NCBI GenBank assembly: GCA_021307315.1
Contig: JAJSPD010000021.1
Coordinates: 310,001 to 374,000 of the forward strand
Reading direction: 5' to 3'
From: Bisporella sp. PMI_857
Lineage: Eukaryota > Ascomycota > Leotiomycetes > Helotiales > Helotiaceae
Length of the DNA: 64,000 nt
Shown here: positions 11,665 to 24,029 of the stretch, one piece after another
Layout: the number at the start of each line of letters is the position of its first letter
Numbering within the stretch: the first letter of the stretch is position 1
Made by a program: the position numbers and the translations under genes
The notes under the pieces: model-generated
Told to the model about the DNA's origin: nothing
The model's input: only the letters and a program-made list of their open reading frames with translations
Database searches by the model: none

Positions 11665-12790
11665 GAATCTCGGTCATCACTGCAGCTCCCGAGAAGGCTC
11701 GAAATGTCATAGCACACGGCACGGTTCGCATATGTAGGAAACATTTGGGTATAACCGAGGCAGAAAGGACTAATCTTAACTAAGAGGGTCTGGATCTTCT
11801 ATACGATGTCACTACCTTTGTATATTAGATATGCTGCACAGGAATACTATCATACTAAGATAAACTGAATAAAATTGAACCAAGTCACTATCTGTGATAG
11901 TGCGGTACTTCTGTACATGATTTGTATTGTACAGTACAGAGGGAGGACATTCCCCGTTGGTGGAACCAACTCGCGGACGCCTGCTTTTGAGTTTACCTAC
12001 TACATACGAAACAGGCTATCATAGTTTCGCTCTGGCCAACAAAAGCCAATTGGTAGATGGCCAGAAGGGAGTTACCTAACTTGACTCTGGGCTATCTCTT
12101 ACTTGCTCTTACAGTAAAGTTTTACCGAAGGTCTTTATATCTCTGAGAACCTACTGTTACTAATCGAAAGTTTGGCCACTATAAGTAATCGAGTCATGGT
12201 GCAAATAATAATCTAATACTGTAAACACCACATCGTGCACCTTCAGTGGTAGATGTGCGCAAGGCAACGCCAGTGCCGCAAATGCGTTTCTCAATTGTAG
12301 GATATGTGACGTGCACAATAGTTATAGTGGCTTAAGTGTTGTCATTTACATGGACATGTTGAAGAATGCTATTCGAGCTCGGATCGACCAGCGCAACCAG
12401 AGACTCAGAAGGAAAACGTTGCCAACCTTCGCATGACTCTGCCGACTGCATCCCACCTTGTCTGCGCACGGCCGCTCGTCTATTACAGTACAACACTTAC
12501 CGGCTGTTCCAGGTTGATCGATCGCCACAGTCAGGGGATCCAATTGAAGTCCTCCACACCCCTTACAGTTCGCATCCAGTTTCGTGCGTTTGTCTAAAAC
12601 TCGCGTGGTTGTAACTGCTTAGCTTTGGGGCCTCTCCCCGCCCACGCCGCCCCCTTCTTCCATATTATGGTGTCCCAGCCCATTTGTTTCAACGCGTGGT
12701 CATGATTGACCAATTCTGTGAAGCTCAAATTCTACGATCTTAGATCTCATAGTATTGTGGTAATGAGCCGTGAATGGCGGCAGCGATAGA
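11665..12790. other. Intergenic, no gene seen
   Basis: This is the 3' flank of the zinc-cluster gene and the promoter of the CFEM receptor. It contains an AATAAA at 11868 and a CCAAT at 12708. Open frames are short and start at non-ATG codons or lack protein-like composition. Confidence 0.45.
11868..11873 (+). terminator. Possible polyadenylation signal (AATAAA)
   Basis: An AATAAA hexamer lies 204 nt downstream of the stop of the Zn2Cys6 gene in AT-rich sequence. It is suggestive only. Confidence 0.3.
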
Positions 12791-14571
12791 ATGTGGCTCA
12801 ATTGGTTCTGGTATGCGATATGCGTCTTGCTGGCGACGAGTCGCGCAAAGGCACAGTCAGCAGATCTGATATCCATGCTCCCAAAATGTGGTGTAAGTAG
12901 GAAAATTTGCGAGTTTGTGCTACGGAATACTGACATCTTAAAGCTCACCTGCGTAATACAAGAAGTGCCTTCAAACACTCTCGCCAGTGGCAATTTGACA
13001 ACCATTGCGAGCGACTTGTGTACGAATAGAACGCTTCAAAAATCGCTCTCCAGCTGTATGTTTTCAGCCTGCAACGACAGTGAACTCCTTAGTGCGTATT
13101 CGTGGTTTGGGCAAGCGGTCAACGCTAATTTATTTAGAAATTTCTGGATATAATCAAGTCCTATGTGAAGGAGCACCCGCTGAAAGTCGAGTTGAGGTTA
13201 GCACCAATCCGCCTAAAACAGCAACACATATACCTCTAACATAAGTAAACTAGATTACTAGGATAGTTGGGGTCACATTCGGGGCTTTGGCCGTGCTGGC
13301 TGTCCTCATCAGATGCTACTCTAGATATGCCATCACCAAAGGGCTACAGGCCGATGATTTCACAATCGTTGCGGCTGCAGTGGTCATTTGTGGGATCATT
13401 ATAGTCGATTTTCAACGTAAGCACATACATGTACTACATAACTAGTTCTAACGCTGTAAAGTCTGTGCGAGGGGTTTTGGTCTGCATGTATGGAATGTCA
13501 ATCCCAAACAACTTGTTCCTCTTATGAAGGTATGCCACGACCTCACGGTCGAGAGAAGTCGTTAACATGTGTTCAGATATTCTACTATTCTGAGATGCTG
13601 TATGTTATTGCCATCTCTCTTGTCAAGGTGTCAATCCTTCTCTTTTACGTAAGGCACCGTGCTGTGAATTTGCTGGAATACTTCTCACATTTGTCTAGCA
13701 CCGTGTATTTGTCAATCGCAATTTCCGCATCCTGAACCATGTTGCAATTGCCTCTGTGGCTGCATTTGCAATTTCCATCACCTTGGTCATAATATTTCAG
13801 TGCTGGCCCGTCTACGCTGTGTGGGACAGGATGGTGCCGCACAAGTGTATAAACATGAATGCGCTAACCCTTGCATGCGGTTCAATCTCCGTTGCACAGG
13901 ATGTTTTCATTCTTCTTATGCCATTGCCCCAGATCATTTGCTTACATATGGATTTCAAGAAGAGAATGATCCTCCTCTCGATGTTTAGTGTAGGCACTCT
14001 AGCTTGTGTTACAAGTGTTGTGCGTCTGAAATATATGATCGATTTCGGGCATACGCAAGATCCAACCTGGGACAATGCTATCCCGGCAGTATGGTCCGTG
14101 GTCGAGCTCAGCATAGCCACGATTTGCGCCTGCCTACCATCCATGCGTGCCCTTCTTGCCCGCTGGCTTCCCAGAATGTTCGACATATCCAGCGCCGCAG
14201 CGCCAGCTAATCCCGGACACCGGCTCAACAACTACGAAGCACCGTATCAGAACAGCATGTCCTCGCTATCCAGTCAGAAGAAATCAGGATACGGCAAGCT
14301 TAGCTCGTTAAGCAACACTTTCGAAAGCGGGACCTCTGATCCTACACCCAAAACTGTGTTCGGTCTTAATAAAACCAAACCATTACCTGAAATAAACAAC
14401 AGTCGAGGCCAAGGACTGTTACCGAAATGGAAGCCAGCCCCACTGATGCCGATGCAGTACGCATCGAAACCGCTCCCTAAGATATGGGATGCGCAACATA
14501 CCCTCGGCGAAGGTCGCTCCGTGGAGAATATCGCGGCCACAATGTCGCCATCAAAAGAGTCACGCTTGTAG
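12791..14571 (+). CDS. CFEM-domain, PTH11-type fungal rhodopsin-like receptor
   Basis: Seven exons (12791-12892, 12944-13091, 13138-13196, 13254-13416, 13462-13529, 13577-13648, 13699-14571) give 494 aa. The start at ATG 12791 gives a clean signal peptide (MWLNWFWYAICVLLATSRAKA). An extracellular CFEM-like region follows at residues 30-105 (LPKCG, LTCV, SDLCTN, SSCMFSAC). Then comes a seven-TM fungal rhodopsin domain, with hallmarks RCYSR and QADD at the end of TM1, IFYYSEMLY before TM3, QCWPVYAVW, and LPQIICL in TM5. The C-terminal 120 residues are polar and Ser-rich, as in PTH11-like receptors. Two of the eight CFEM cysteines (the third and fourth) appear absent. Such receptors are thought to sense surface or plant signals and act through G proteins; a G-gamma gene lies 42 kb away. 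The ligand is unknown. Confidence 0.88.
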
Positions 14572-15058
14572 GAATTGCAGAAGGACACTCGCACAGGTAG
14601 ACAAAGGGGGCATGCAAATTACTTGCACGTACTTAGTGATGATCTTAATGATAATGAAGCTATGAAATAACACAAGATGCCTAAGCTATTCTCACGAGCA
14701 TCAAATATGGAAGCTTATGGTGCTAATCCTTTAGCAGAATCATGATCCTTATTCAATCCAACGCTATGCATTTACAAATTTGCCATGCTATCATCCTCTC
14801 AAAGAAATCGCCCCTATCTTTTGTAGACCAAATATACATTTGGGAAAGACTACTCGGGTAACTTCATTATTCCATAAAACTAGCTAGCTAACCCCCCCCC
14901 AACCCCATAATCGAACTCCTTTGTCCTATGTGAATCCTACAAAGCATGTATCCTGCTACATATATATGATTCAGAGGCCGTTGCGCCACTTATGGCTTCT
15001 GCATGCAAACATATACAACCGTGGTATCATCTATCCACCCCTCCCCTTCAACAGGCTT
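14572..15058. other. Convergent 3' flanks
   Basis: The 3' ends of the receptor (+) and SMC1 (-) face each other here. The stretch is AT-rich and includes a run of nine C at 14892-14900. No gene is seen. Confidence 0.5.
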
Positions 15059-18000
15059 TCAAACGTACTTTCGCAAATCCAGCGTAAGAGTCTTCGAGCT
15101 GTTGACTTCCTGATCTCTGAACACACCCACCAAACTTTCACTGCCCTGAAACAACCCAGTCTTCAAACTGATGACGATAAATTGCATCCCAGGACCAGCG
15201 TGCTCGCGGATATAATTCTTGATCTTCTCCACGTTTGCATTATCAAGCGCAGCGTCAACTTCGTCAAGGACAAAGAAGGGGCTCGGTTGGTAGGAATGAA
15301 CTGCAAACAGAAGCGCAAGTGCAGCCATTGTTTTTTCACCACCCGACAAATGCTCCATATCACGGAAACGCTTGAGAGGAGGCATAGCATGGTATTTGAT
15401 GCCAGACAAATAAGGAGCATCGCTGTCTTCGATATCGAGGTATGCTTGGCCACCGAGAGGAAACGTGGCGGATCGTGTAAGGTCTTTGTAAACATGCGAG
15501 ATTTGCTCGGAGATATGTGTAAAGGCTTTGCTGAAGAGATCAAAGCGCTTTTGTTTAACCTCAGCGAATGCGTCTTTGGCATCCTTCGCTTTTTTACGAG
15601 CGTCCTCAAAGTCTTTCTCTGTAGCATCCAGCCGGGACTGCACACTATCAAGCCGATCAATAGCACGCATGTTTGGATTGAGCTTCTCTAGTTCCGCGTT
15701 GAGCTTGTCTATTTTCTCTTGAAGATGCTCTTCCATAGCTTCCTCGTTGGGCTGCTAATATTAGCCTGTGTAATTTCGCGGAAAAACATGTTACTTACAA
15801 CTTTTAGATCTTCATCGAGGTTTTCGAAATCGACTTCAATGCCATAGTCCTTAATGATTTCTTCCTCCTCTTCCTCTTCATCAACATCCATTGCTTCGGG
15901 ATCAGTTGGAAGAATATTGTCATCGACAGGAAGACTCTCTAGCTTCGCCGAGTTTTCTGTGAGAGGGATGTTAATCTGTTCAAGTTTACAGCGACGTAGC
16001 AAAGCATATCTTCCTGCGCTGTTTTTCTGCCCCTCTGCTTCGAGTACCGCGACGGCTTTATTACGACTGTCAATCTCCTTACTATGCTTCTGAAGCTCGT
16101 TCCGCGCAGCAGTCACCTTCTCGGTCTTTGCAGCTAGTTTCTCTTTCAGCTTGTTTAATTCATCACCGAGTTGAGTCAGGTGTGCCTCATCGTGATCTAT
16201 TGCGTTCTGAAGAGCCACTTTCTCGGTAAGGTATGTCTGGGCGTCCTTCTCGCGGGTTGCGATAAGATCCTCTAGTCGCTTGACACGGCCATCCGTCTTT
16301 TCGCGCTGATCTGTTTGCCACTTGGATATACTCTCTAAGCTTTGCTTCTGCATCGCAAAATCATTCCTCTTGATGGAGGCTTCCTGCTCGAGTCTACCTT
16401 GCTGTGCCTCGTATGCTCGTATGTTCGGGTACTTCAGGCGCTTGCAGAAGTCCCCAAAAATACCATCTTCAACTTGAGCAACCTCATCTTCGAACTTTTT
16501 GACGGTCGCACGGAGGCTCTCCAGACCAGATTCCTTATCATGATACTTGGGCCGCATCTCTTGGAGTATCCGTTGCTCGTAGGCAAGCTCCTTCTTCTTA
16601 CTGGCAAGATTTTGTTCGAAGGCGACCAACTCACTCTTGGCATATGCCAGACGCTGCTCTAATCCAGTTAAGTCAATTTGTAGTTGCTCTTCTTGGGAGC
16701 TCTTTCGATTGACCTTAGGTAGTGCTTCAATGGACTCTCTCATCTTTTGTATGCTGTTCTTGAGATTCTCAATGTCGTGCTCATCTTCAAACCGCCGTTT
16801 ACCGCCCTTGTGCTCAGGGCCGCGACCACCAGTCATTAAACCAGCTTTATGAATTACAAAACCTTCGAGTGTGACAGCTTTGACTTCAATCTTCCGATCA
16901 TAGCAAATATGCTTGGCAGTCGCAAGATCATCACACACAATAGAGCTTCCACAAGCATATGACATAGCTCTTTCCAATGAAGAATCGAAGTTGATGGTAT
17001 CGATTGTCAATCGAGCCTTGGGGAGTCCTTTCAGGTTTGAGTTGACAGCATTGACTTTGATATTGTCCAGAGGAATGAACGTCATGGGACTGAAACGTTG
17101 ATCTTTCAGGTACTGCACACACTCTGTACCTGTTTTTTCTGTATCTACTATCACAGAATCGAAGTCACGACCAAGGGCGGTAATGACAGCTTCCTCAAAC
17201 TTGGACTGTTTTGGTTTGCAAAGTTCACCGATACGCCCTTTAACTCCAGGGAATATGCGTTTAAGAGAAGAGATAGTTTCTTTTGTTCTCTTTTCTCTTT
17301 CATTCTGTCTTCGACCATCATCCGCGAGGGCCAATGTCTTTAGCATTGCCTGTAACTTCTCCTCTTGCTCAGTGTGGAGCTGATTGACCTTGACACGTTC
17401 TGACTGAATATTATTGAACGCTTTCTTCTTCTCATCAATACTTTTGGAGATCTCCTTGATAGAATTCTTCGTGGAATTCCTGCGCTCCTCGATCATCTTG
17501 ACCTCAGCATCCAGTTTGCCCACAGAACCTTGTGCAGCGTCAAGTTTCCCCTTCAGACTGCTAGCAGTGACTTCGTCAGTTTTCATCTGCCGCTTGAGGT
17601 TGTCCAGCTTTGCTTGATTAGCCGAAGTTTTCATTACGACTCTCGATCGGAGGGCATTGTATTCCTTGAAATCTTCTTCACTGAGCTGTTTGCCTTGCTT
17701 TTTCAGTGTCTCCTGCCACTGGATCTCAAATTGCTTCTGTGCCTTCTCAATCTGAGCAAGCTGCCTCTTCGTGTCAGCCTCCTGCTTTACTTGGTCATCC
17801 CTCTCTTTCTTCACCTCCGCGGCCCGCTTTGTTTCTTTCTTGATGATATTCTGGGTTTGTTCAACTTTCTCGTCGATGGGTATCAGGTCGTTTGCTTTAT
17901 CCTCAATCACTTTTTCCTGTCTTTTAATGTTTCGTTCAACTTTCGCAACTTCCTTACTCACTTTGCCCTGAGCTCCGCGCGCCTCCTCAAGGGCTTTCTC

Positions 18001-18994
18001 ATACTTCTCCACCCCTCGACGATACTCCTTCAGGTTTTCTTGGTGCTCCTGGATACTGGCGCTGGACTCTTCCATAACCCGTTGGAAGTGGTAGAGCTTC
18101 CAGAGAATGTGATTAACAATGGCTCCATCTCGCTCTTCGGCCTTGCTCTGGTACGCCTCGGCCTCTTTCTTCTGTTCCTGGTATTGCTTTATCTCCGAGT
18201 TTATACCTCTGCGTCGATGAAGATTGTAGGTCTGATTCTCTGCTGCCTGCTCAGCTTCCTCTTGCAACCTCTCGTAATCTGCTTTATATTCCAAACTACC
18301 AGAAATTTGTTCTATAAGTCTTGTCAAGTCCTTGGGTGATTGTGACGCAATTTGTTCCACGTCTCCTTGAAAGACAAGAAAATTCCGTGCCTTTATGAGA
18401 ATGTTTTCTGCCTCCAGAGCATCGTTGTATTGGGATGCAGACACAACTCGATCATTGATCCGATACTCACTCGCGCCTGAGCTGGTAATGGTTCGCTTCC
18501 ACTTCTGTTCGTCCCCGGCATCATCTTCGTAAACTGCCATTACCCATGCGCTTTTAGGATCATTGCGTCCTGGTCGCTGGGATTGCGTTTCTTCATCAGA
18601 CGCCTCACCACCTCCATTTGCGTGTCCATTCGTGACCGGCGCAGCCGCGGAGCCATCATCGTTGATTTTTGAGGTTTTGAGCACTCGTCCTCGATAAACG
18701 AGATCCTTCAGATGCGCCGAACGGAGATGTGATGACTTGATTCCAAGCACGAAGGAGATCGCGTCCATACTACATAGCATGTCAATAAGTGATAAGACTC
18801 GCCCAAGGGGCTAGACGTACGAATTCGACTTTCCAGATCCATTGGGTCCGATGATTGAAGTGAAATAGGAGTCACCAAAAAGGAGGGTATGGTGGCCCTT
18901 GTAGGATTTGAAGTCTACGCAGACGGTTAGGATCTTGAAACCTGTATACTGGAGTCGACATACTAAACAGTTCAAGACGAATGAGCTTTCCCAT
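15059..18994 (-). CDS. smc1: Cohesin subunit SMC1
   Basis: Four exons (18964-18994, 18821-18914, 15799-18769, 15059-15751) give 1262 aa, close to the roughly 1225 aa of yeast Smc1. This ATPase pairs with SMC3 in the cohesin ring that holds sister chromatids together. The N-terminus MGKLIRLELFNFKSYKGHH leads to Walker A GPNGSGKS (33-40). Two long coiled coils flank a hinge near residues 520-650 (KGRIGELC, DSVIVDTEKTG, then RLTIDTINFD and CYDRKIEVKAVTL). The ABC signature LSGGEK is at about 1167 and Walker B FFVLDEVD at about 1191. An acidic patch (DVDEEEEEEE) lies just before the last intron. The first exon is only 31 nt. Introns are 47-51 nt. Confidence 0.97.
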
Positions 18995-19849
18995 TTTGAT
19001 ATATATGTCGCGATGTATGCTTGGTGGGGCACACGCGCCGAAAGAAGGATGCGATGGGGTGTCTTGACGGTAGTGAAGATGGTTTTCACCAAGGGAACGC
19101 AGCGCACCCGTGTTCCCGTGTGTTCCAAGAACTGTCTGGAGGAATTCGCACACTAGTAATGTATATACACCGCGTGGAGTCGCGGCTCCGCCAATGTCGA
19201 ACGCGAGATATTAACCAAACCCCCTAGTACGCGATAAATGCCAAGGCACAAGGCTGTCCGGCAACACGTGATCCTTATGATGGGGCACGAGGCTGAATGA
19301 AATGTGGACACGAGATGTACCATGACATCGCGTCGCCTGAAACTACCTATCTTCTTGTCTGGAATCTGTCTTCTCTTCTACTGCTTCTTGTTTGTATTTC
19401 TAGAAGGGAAACCTAACGATAAGCAGCTATCACTCATCATAAGCAGGTAGCCCACGCCCACACTACTACCTTTACTTGGGGAGACATCACGCAGAGATTA
19501 TTGATAAATAGTGGTTGTGGTGGTTGCTGCTTCTCCAACCAACCACATTCGCGTGTTGAACCACGAACTTCAAACTGTACTTTTCAACCACTTATACACT
19601 AATATTTATGCTTCCGAGCTTGAACCACCGTAGTCACAATCCCAAGTCCTCTTACTAGTTGCTTTAGCTGCACATACCGGCTGGTGGGACCTGGAAGTAT
19701 TTGCCTGTATTTGTCGCTGCATGTGTTCCTTTGGTCACTTGGACATTTTCACAGGCCCATATTCTAGAGTTGCGCATTATTCTTAAGTCCCGTAAGCTGC
19801 CCTTATTCCTGTTCGCACTTGATTTATCAGAACATAATCGCAGAATAAT
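18995..19849. promoter_or_regulatory. Divergent promoter of smc1 and the GPC1-like gene
   Basis: This 855-bp stretch separates two divergent ATGs and so holds both promoters. The smc1-proximal half has ACACGTG (19265) and ACACGCGCC-type sequence. I cannot assign specific sites; the MluI-like cell-cycle element ACGCGT is not seen. Confidence 0.4.
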
Positions 19850-19939
19850 ATGGCTGATACTTTGATCTTAAGAGGAGGCAATTTTCTGCGCCGAGTCTCG
19901 TTTGGAGTTCCTTCTGCATCTCCAGATAATCGCAGAATA
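19834..19939 (+). repeat. 14-bp direct repeat at the GPC1-like start
   Basis: The sequence ATAATCGCAGAATA occurs at 19834-19847 and again at 19926-19939, 92 bp apart. Each copy is followed within about 10 nt by ATGGCNGAYAC, encoding Met-Ala-Asp-Thr. This looks like a local duplication of the translation start region. Confidence 0.7.
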
Positions 19940-21511
19940 TTCGAGATGGCGGACACAGCTACTCCTATCGCCAGTGAGGAATCTGCTCTCGACAACGCCA
20001 ATCTATCTCCAGAAATGACTCGTGTCCAGTCAGGTTCCTCAGCTGGTTCAAACTCTGGTAGCCCACCACTTTCACGAAATCCATCCTTTTCTGGCAGCAG
20101 CAGTTCATATCAGGAAGACTGGGAGGCCATTCCTCCATTGGACAAGTTAACTGTCTTTGATCTGCTAGACAATTTGGCTTTGCCTCAGCAGCTAGAAAAG
20201 TTACAAAGAAATATATCGGCGCAGACCGAGAAAGTTCGGAGGCAACGAGATGCTCTCAAGACGAAAGGGAATGCAACGAAACAACGTGTTGTGGAGGAGT
20301 GGCGGAGACGGGTGCCCACGGCAGATGAGCAGCTCGACAGATATCGCCGAAAGATGCGTGATAGCGTCGACAAGCTTGGGAAGCGGTGGAATGATACTAA
20401 GGCAGTCACCCTTAGAGAAAAAGTCTCCTTCATCTGCGGAGTTCTAAATGTTCTCATCAGTGGATATCTTATTGGTGGATATCCGGAGTTCTTTCACTAT
20501 TGGTATACCTTGCAGCTTATCTACTTCATGCCGATTCGGTATTACACCTACCATAAGAGGGGATACCATTATTTTCTAGCGGATCTATGCTACTTCGTAA
20601 ATTTTATGGTCTTCCTTTCCATATGGATCTTCCCTAACTCGAAACGGCTATTTATCAGCTCATACTGCCTAGCGTTTGGTAATAACGCCATTGCCATAGC
20701 TATGTGGAGAAATTCGATGGTTTTCCACAGCTTCGATAAAGTCACGAGCTTATTCATCCACATCATGCCCTGCGTCACACTTCACTGCTTAGTCCATCTT
20801 CTTGGGTCTGATTACCAACAGGAGCGGTATCCAGCCATCTGGGCAATAAAAAACTCGCCCGTAGGCTCAAAAACCCACTACTCTCTCTTGGATATGACGT
20901 TGTGGTCAACAATCCCTTATGCTATATGGCAATTATCTTATCACTTCCTCATCACCGTCCGACGACGAGAGAAGATTGCAGCAGGGCGACCAACATCCTT
21001 CACCTGGCTGCGGAAGTCATACGCTAAAACTTTCATCGGTAAAATGGTCCTCTCACTTCCCGACTCTCTGCAAGAGACCGCATTTATGTTGATCCAATAC
21101 TCATATGCTGTTTTAACTATGCTACCCTGCCCAATTTGGTTCTGGTATCGCTATGCATCAGCGAGTTTCTTGATGGCTGTATTCTGCTGGAGTGTATATA
21201 ATGGCGCAACATATTACATTGATGTATTTGGAAAGCGGTTTCAGAATGAGTTGGAGGCCATGAGGAAGGAAGTACAGAAGTGGCAGAATAGTCCTGACGT
21301 GATGATAAGCCCAAATATGGTACCAAAGATACCACCAGGGGGGGAATTAGCCGAAGTCATTAGTAGTGATACAGAGGCTGAGAAGCAGCATGGGAGGAAT
21401 GAAAGTGTGGACAATATCCCGCTGCTAACTGAGATTGGTGGAAGTACAGGACTAGATGGAGGCGCAAGAGATGTTGCAAGGGAACGGAAAATTGGGGATC
21501 TACCTGCTTAG
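19850..21511 (+). CDS. gpc1: Glycerophosphocholine acyltransferase (Gpc1/DUF2838 family)
   Basis: One exon encodes 553 aa. The family transfers an acyl chain from acyl-CoA to glycerophosphocholine in a deacylation/reacylation route of phosphatidylcholine turnover, and the protein is an integral membrane enzyme, probably of the ER. Residues 1-170 are polar and end in a basic coiled region (RQRDALKTKGNATKQR). A multi-pass domain follows, with GGYPEFFHYWYTLQL, FMPIRYYTYHKRGYHYFLAD and MVFHSFDKVTSLFIHIMPC as characteristic stretches. The C-terminal 90 residues are polar. ATG 19850 is the first Met, but a second ATG at 19946 (MADTATP) also begins MADT, and the DNA between is bounded by a direct repeat. 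Either could be the real start. The gene is convergent with the Cdh1 gene. Confidence 0.92.
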   Translation: MADTLILRGGNFLRRVSFGVPSASPDNRRIFEMADTATPIASEESALDNANLSPEMTRVQSGSSAGSNSGSPPLSRNPSFSGSSSSYQEDWEAIPPLDKLTVFDLLDNLALPQQLEKLQRNISAQTEKVRRQRDALKTKGNATKQRVVEEWRRRVPTADEQLDRYRRKMRDSVDKLGKRWNDTKAVTLREKVSFICGVLNVLISGYLIGGYPEFFHYWYTLQLIYFMPIRYYTYHKRGYHYFLADLCYFVNFMVFLSIWIFPNSKRLFISSYCLAFGNNAIAIAMWRNSMVFHSFDKVTSLFIHIMPCVTLHCLVHLLGSDYQQERYPAIWAIKNSPVGSKTHYSLLDMTLWSTIPYAIWQLSYHFLITVRRREKIAAGRPTSFTWLRKSYAKTFIGKMVLSLPDSLQETAFMLIQYSYAVLTMLPCPIWFWYRYASASFLMAVFCWSVYNGATYYIDVFGKRFQNELEAMRKEVQKWQNSPDVMISPNMVPKIPPGGELAEVISSDTEAEKQHGRNESVDNIPLLTEIGGSTGLDGGARDVARERKIGDLPA

Positions 21512-21969
21512 GGCCTCATATTATTGGTTGTAAGCACTGGGCTTCTCTTCTTTCATGGGTTCGCGGTTTGAATTAATACAGCAAGGCGGAGAGATACCAG
21601 GAGTTATGGCACGTCATCATAGTCTAGGTCCTAGTACATTTGTTTTATGAATTTTCATTTCTTGATCTTGAAGTAGTTGAGATGCATCTCAAGATAGCCA
21701 CGTTCACGCAGCTCTAATTACACAAACGATTACATAAGGCAAGGCATACCTGAAGAGCCAAGCCAAACCATTCCATTTCATGATTGCGCGCTGCAAATAT
21801 CCCATCCTTGCAAATGTAACTCGCTTGATTCGCTCGATATCAATGATGTCCCTTGTGCCATGATCCCATTTCCGTGAAAAGCAAACCTCCATAACGCCGA
21901 TCTGCATGCAAAATCCGTATAGTCGTGAGATCGAATATTAAACACCATTTTCCGCTTTCTTGATGGAGA
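21512..21969. other. Convergent 3' flanks
   Basis: This 458-bp stretch lies between the stops of the GPC1-like gene (+) and the Cdh1 gene (-). No gene is seen. Confidence 0.5.
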
Positions 21970-24029
21970 CTATCTGATTACACCCCAGTCGTTTAGTCGT
22001 CCGCCTCCTGCGTCACCCTCCTCTCGCTGTCCAGGCTTGCGGCCGAAAACGTTCCAGAATCGTAAGGTCTCGTCCCCTGCCCCTGTAACAACTACTCGTC
22101 CATCTGGACTCATAGCTAGATAAAGGACTCTGTAGGTGTGACCTGTAAGACTGACGACTTGCGTCATGCTGGGATATTTCCAAACTACGATTTGATTTTG
22201 GGAATAACCATGAGTAGAAACGATTTCGTTAGAATTCTTCGACCATGCCAGATTGCAGACTTGAGAGCCAGTGTCTATCTCGTTGATTGCCTTGCCTCGT
22301 AATGTGTCGTGGAAGATGATTCTTCGGTCTGCAGTTCCTCCACCAGATGCTAGGAGGCCTCGCTGGTGTGGTGACCATGCGATAGCCTTCACAGCAGCGG
22401 TATGTTCAGCGAACTTAAACATAGGAGTCTCGTTGAGCTTATCCCAGACCATCAGCTTGTTGTCATTTCCTCCAGACGCAAGTTGGCCATCTTCGCAGTT
22501 CCATTTCAGGCCACAAACTTCTTGTTTGTGGCCCACTAACTTGCGTAACCATTGATCGGGTGCTCGTACATCGCGGTGGTATATCAAGCGATCTCGAGAG
22601 CCAGAAGTAAGAATGTGGTCGTTCCAAGCAAGAGACCCAACACGTGCCGTATGTCCCGTCATGGTCCGCAATCGTCGTGTCCGCTCTGCATCCCATATCT
22701 GAACAAGTCCCTTTCCAGTGCCTATGGCAATATGTGAACCTCGTTGTATCCAGTTCACACTGGTTACGGTATCATCCTGAAGTTCACATAGCTTATTGAC
22801 CCGCCCTGATGATGAATTCCACATATATACACAACTTCCGAGTCCGACTCCCAGAACATTACTGCTTCCCCAGTCCACAAGGTTCAGGTAGAAGTCGTCA
22901 GCCAGGTCTGGAGCATCAAGGACTTTATAAGGCACTTTGCTGACAGCTCTAGGTTGTTTCCGTGGGCTCAACAGCATTTGCTGGCTTCCAAACCGTACAG
23001 GGGACAAGCTATATAAGTCTGACCTAGCGTCTAGATGGGGGCCATGCCGACTTTGAGGCGTCCTTGATGGTGTGGGGTGCCCCGCAATGTTGGTATGATG
23101 ACGCGGTGACATATATGTGAACAAGTTCTTGTGTGGCGTCGATGGTGTCAAGGAAGAAACAGGCAAGGATGAATTGGAGCCGGACTTATTTGGAGGAGTT
23201 TTTGATCGTGTTGGGTCATTGATGGTTGTGGAATGTGAAGACGATGGTAGTAGAGTCGGGTCAGGGGAAATGTTTTGAGGTGCAGGTTGAGGTATCGTGG
23301 TATCAAATATCTCAGACCGTAATAGGGTGGAAAATGTGCGATTTGCCTCTTCAGCTAAAGGATTTGGTTAGCTAGCTGAAGTTATATCTGAAAGCTCATA
23401 GATCACTTACTTCTCTGAAAATGAAGCTCCCCATGAGGTGTGCGCTTCTTCTGCTTGGAAGGCGTGGCAGGCGAGCTTTCGTCATGGAGCAAACTGAAGC
23501 TAGCTTGAAGATCTTGTCCTTCTCGATTAGGAATGAATCTAACAATGTCAGCTCTGCGTGCAAGTGTGTAGGGTTGTGATGGGTGAAAAGCCCCCGTGAG
23601 GGTGTGTTTATTGCACTCCACTAAGGCTTTACAAGCGATGCCATGCGAGGCTCTGCCTTGCAAGAGGGGTATGTACAAAGCAATTATTGAGAGTGAATAT
23701 TCTTACCTATCACCGTACACTCGTTGCCTTTTCCTGCTCGGACTCCCACCTGGAGTAACTTCTCTTTGCCTGCCTGCGTCTTCGAAATCTTTCAGAGCAT
23801 TCTTGAGCGCAACTGGGTCTACCGCTTCTCCTCCTATCAGACCAGAATTCCTATATGACGAACTCTCCCCCATTGACTTCTTATCAGACTTTCGTTTCTC
23901 AGCACCGGCTGGTGGAGGGGTTGTGGTTCGGGGTGGTGTATCGACTGGTGGTGTGCTGATTGCGTTTGCTGTCTTCGTCAGATGCGAGTGATAGCTCGCT
24001 GAGCTAATGGTATCTTCTTTGAAAACCAT
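21970..24029 (-). CDS. cdh1: APC/C activator Cdh1 (Fizzy-related, WD40)
   Basis: Three exons (23707-24029, 23411-23538, 21970-23354) give 611 aa. Cdh1 recruits substrates to the anaphase-promoting complex in late mitosis and G1. The N-terminus is Ser/Pro-rich with several S/T-P sites, as expected of a CDK-regulated protein. The C-box DRFIPNR lies at residues 107-113, split by the first intron (168 nt). NRTFSTLLRSEIF and KNLFTYMSP follow, both typical of Cdh1 and not of Cdc20. Seven WD40 blades run from about 300 to 600 (for example TVTSVNWI, LASGGNDNKLMVWD, VVVTGAGDETLRFWN). The protein ends in Ile-Arg, the IR tail that docks on APC3. The start at 24029 is the first ATG after an in-frame TTG; a more upstream exon cannot be excluded. 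Confidence 0.95.

Noticed and set aside
17530..18339. 269-codon plus-strand frame
   Set aside because: It is an antisense shadow of the coiled-coil region of SMC1; the Leu/Phe-rich product reflects reverse-complemented Lys/Glu codons.
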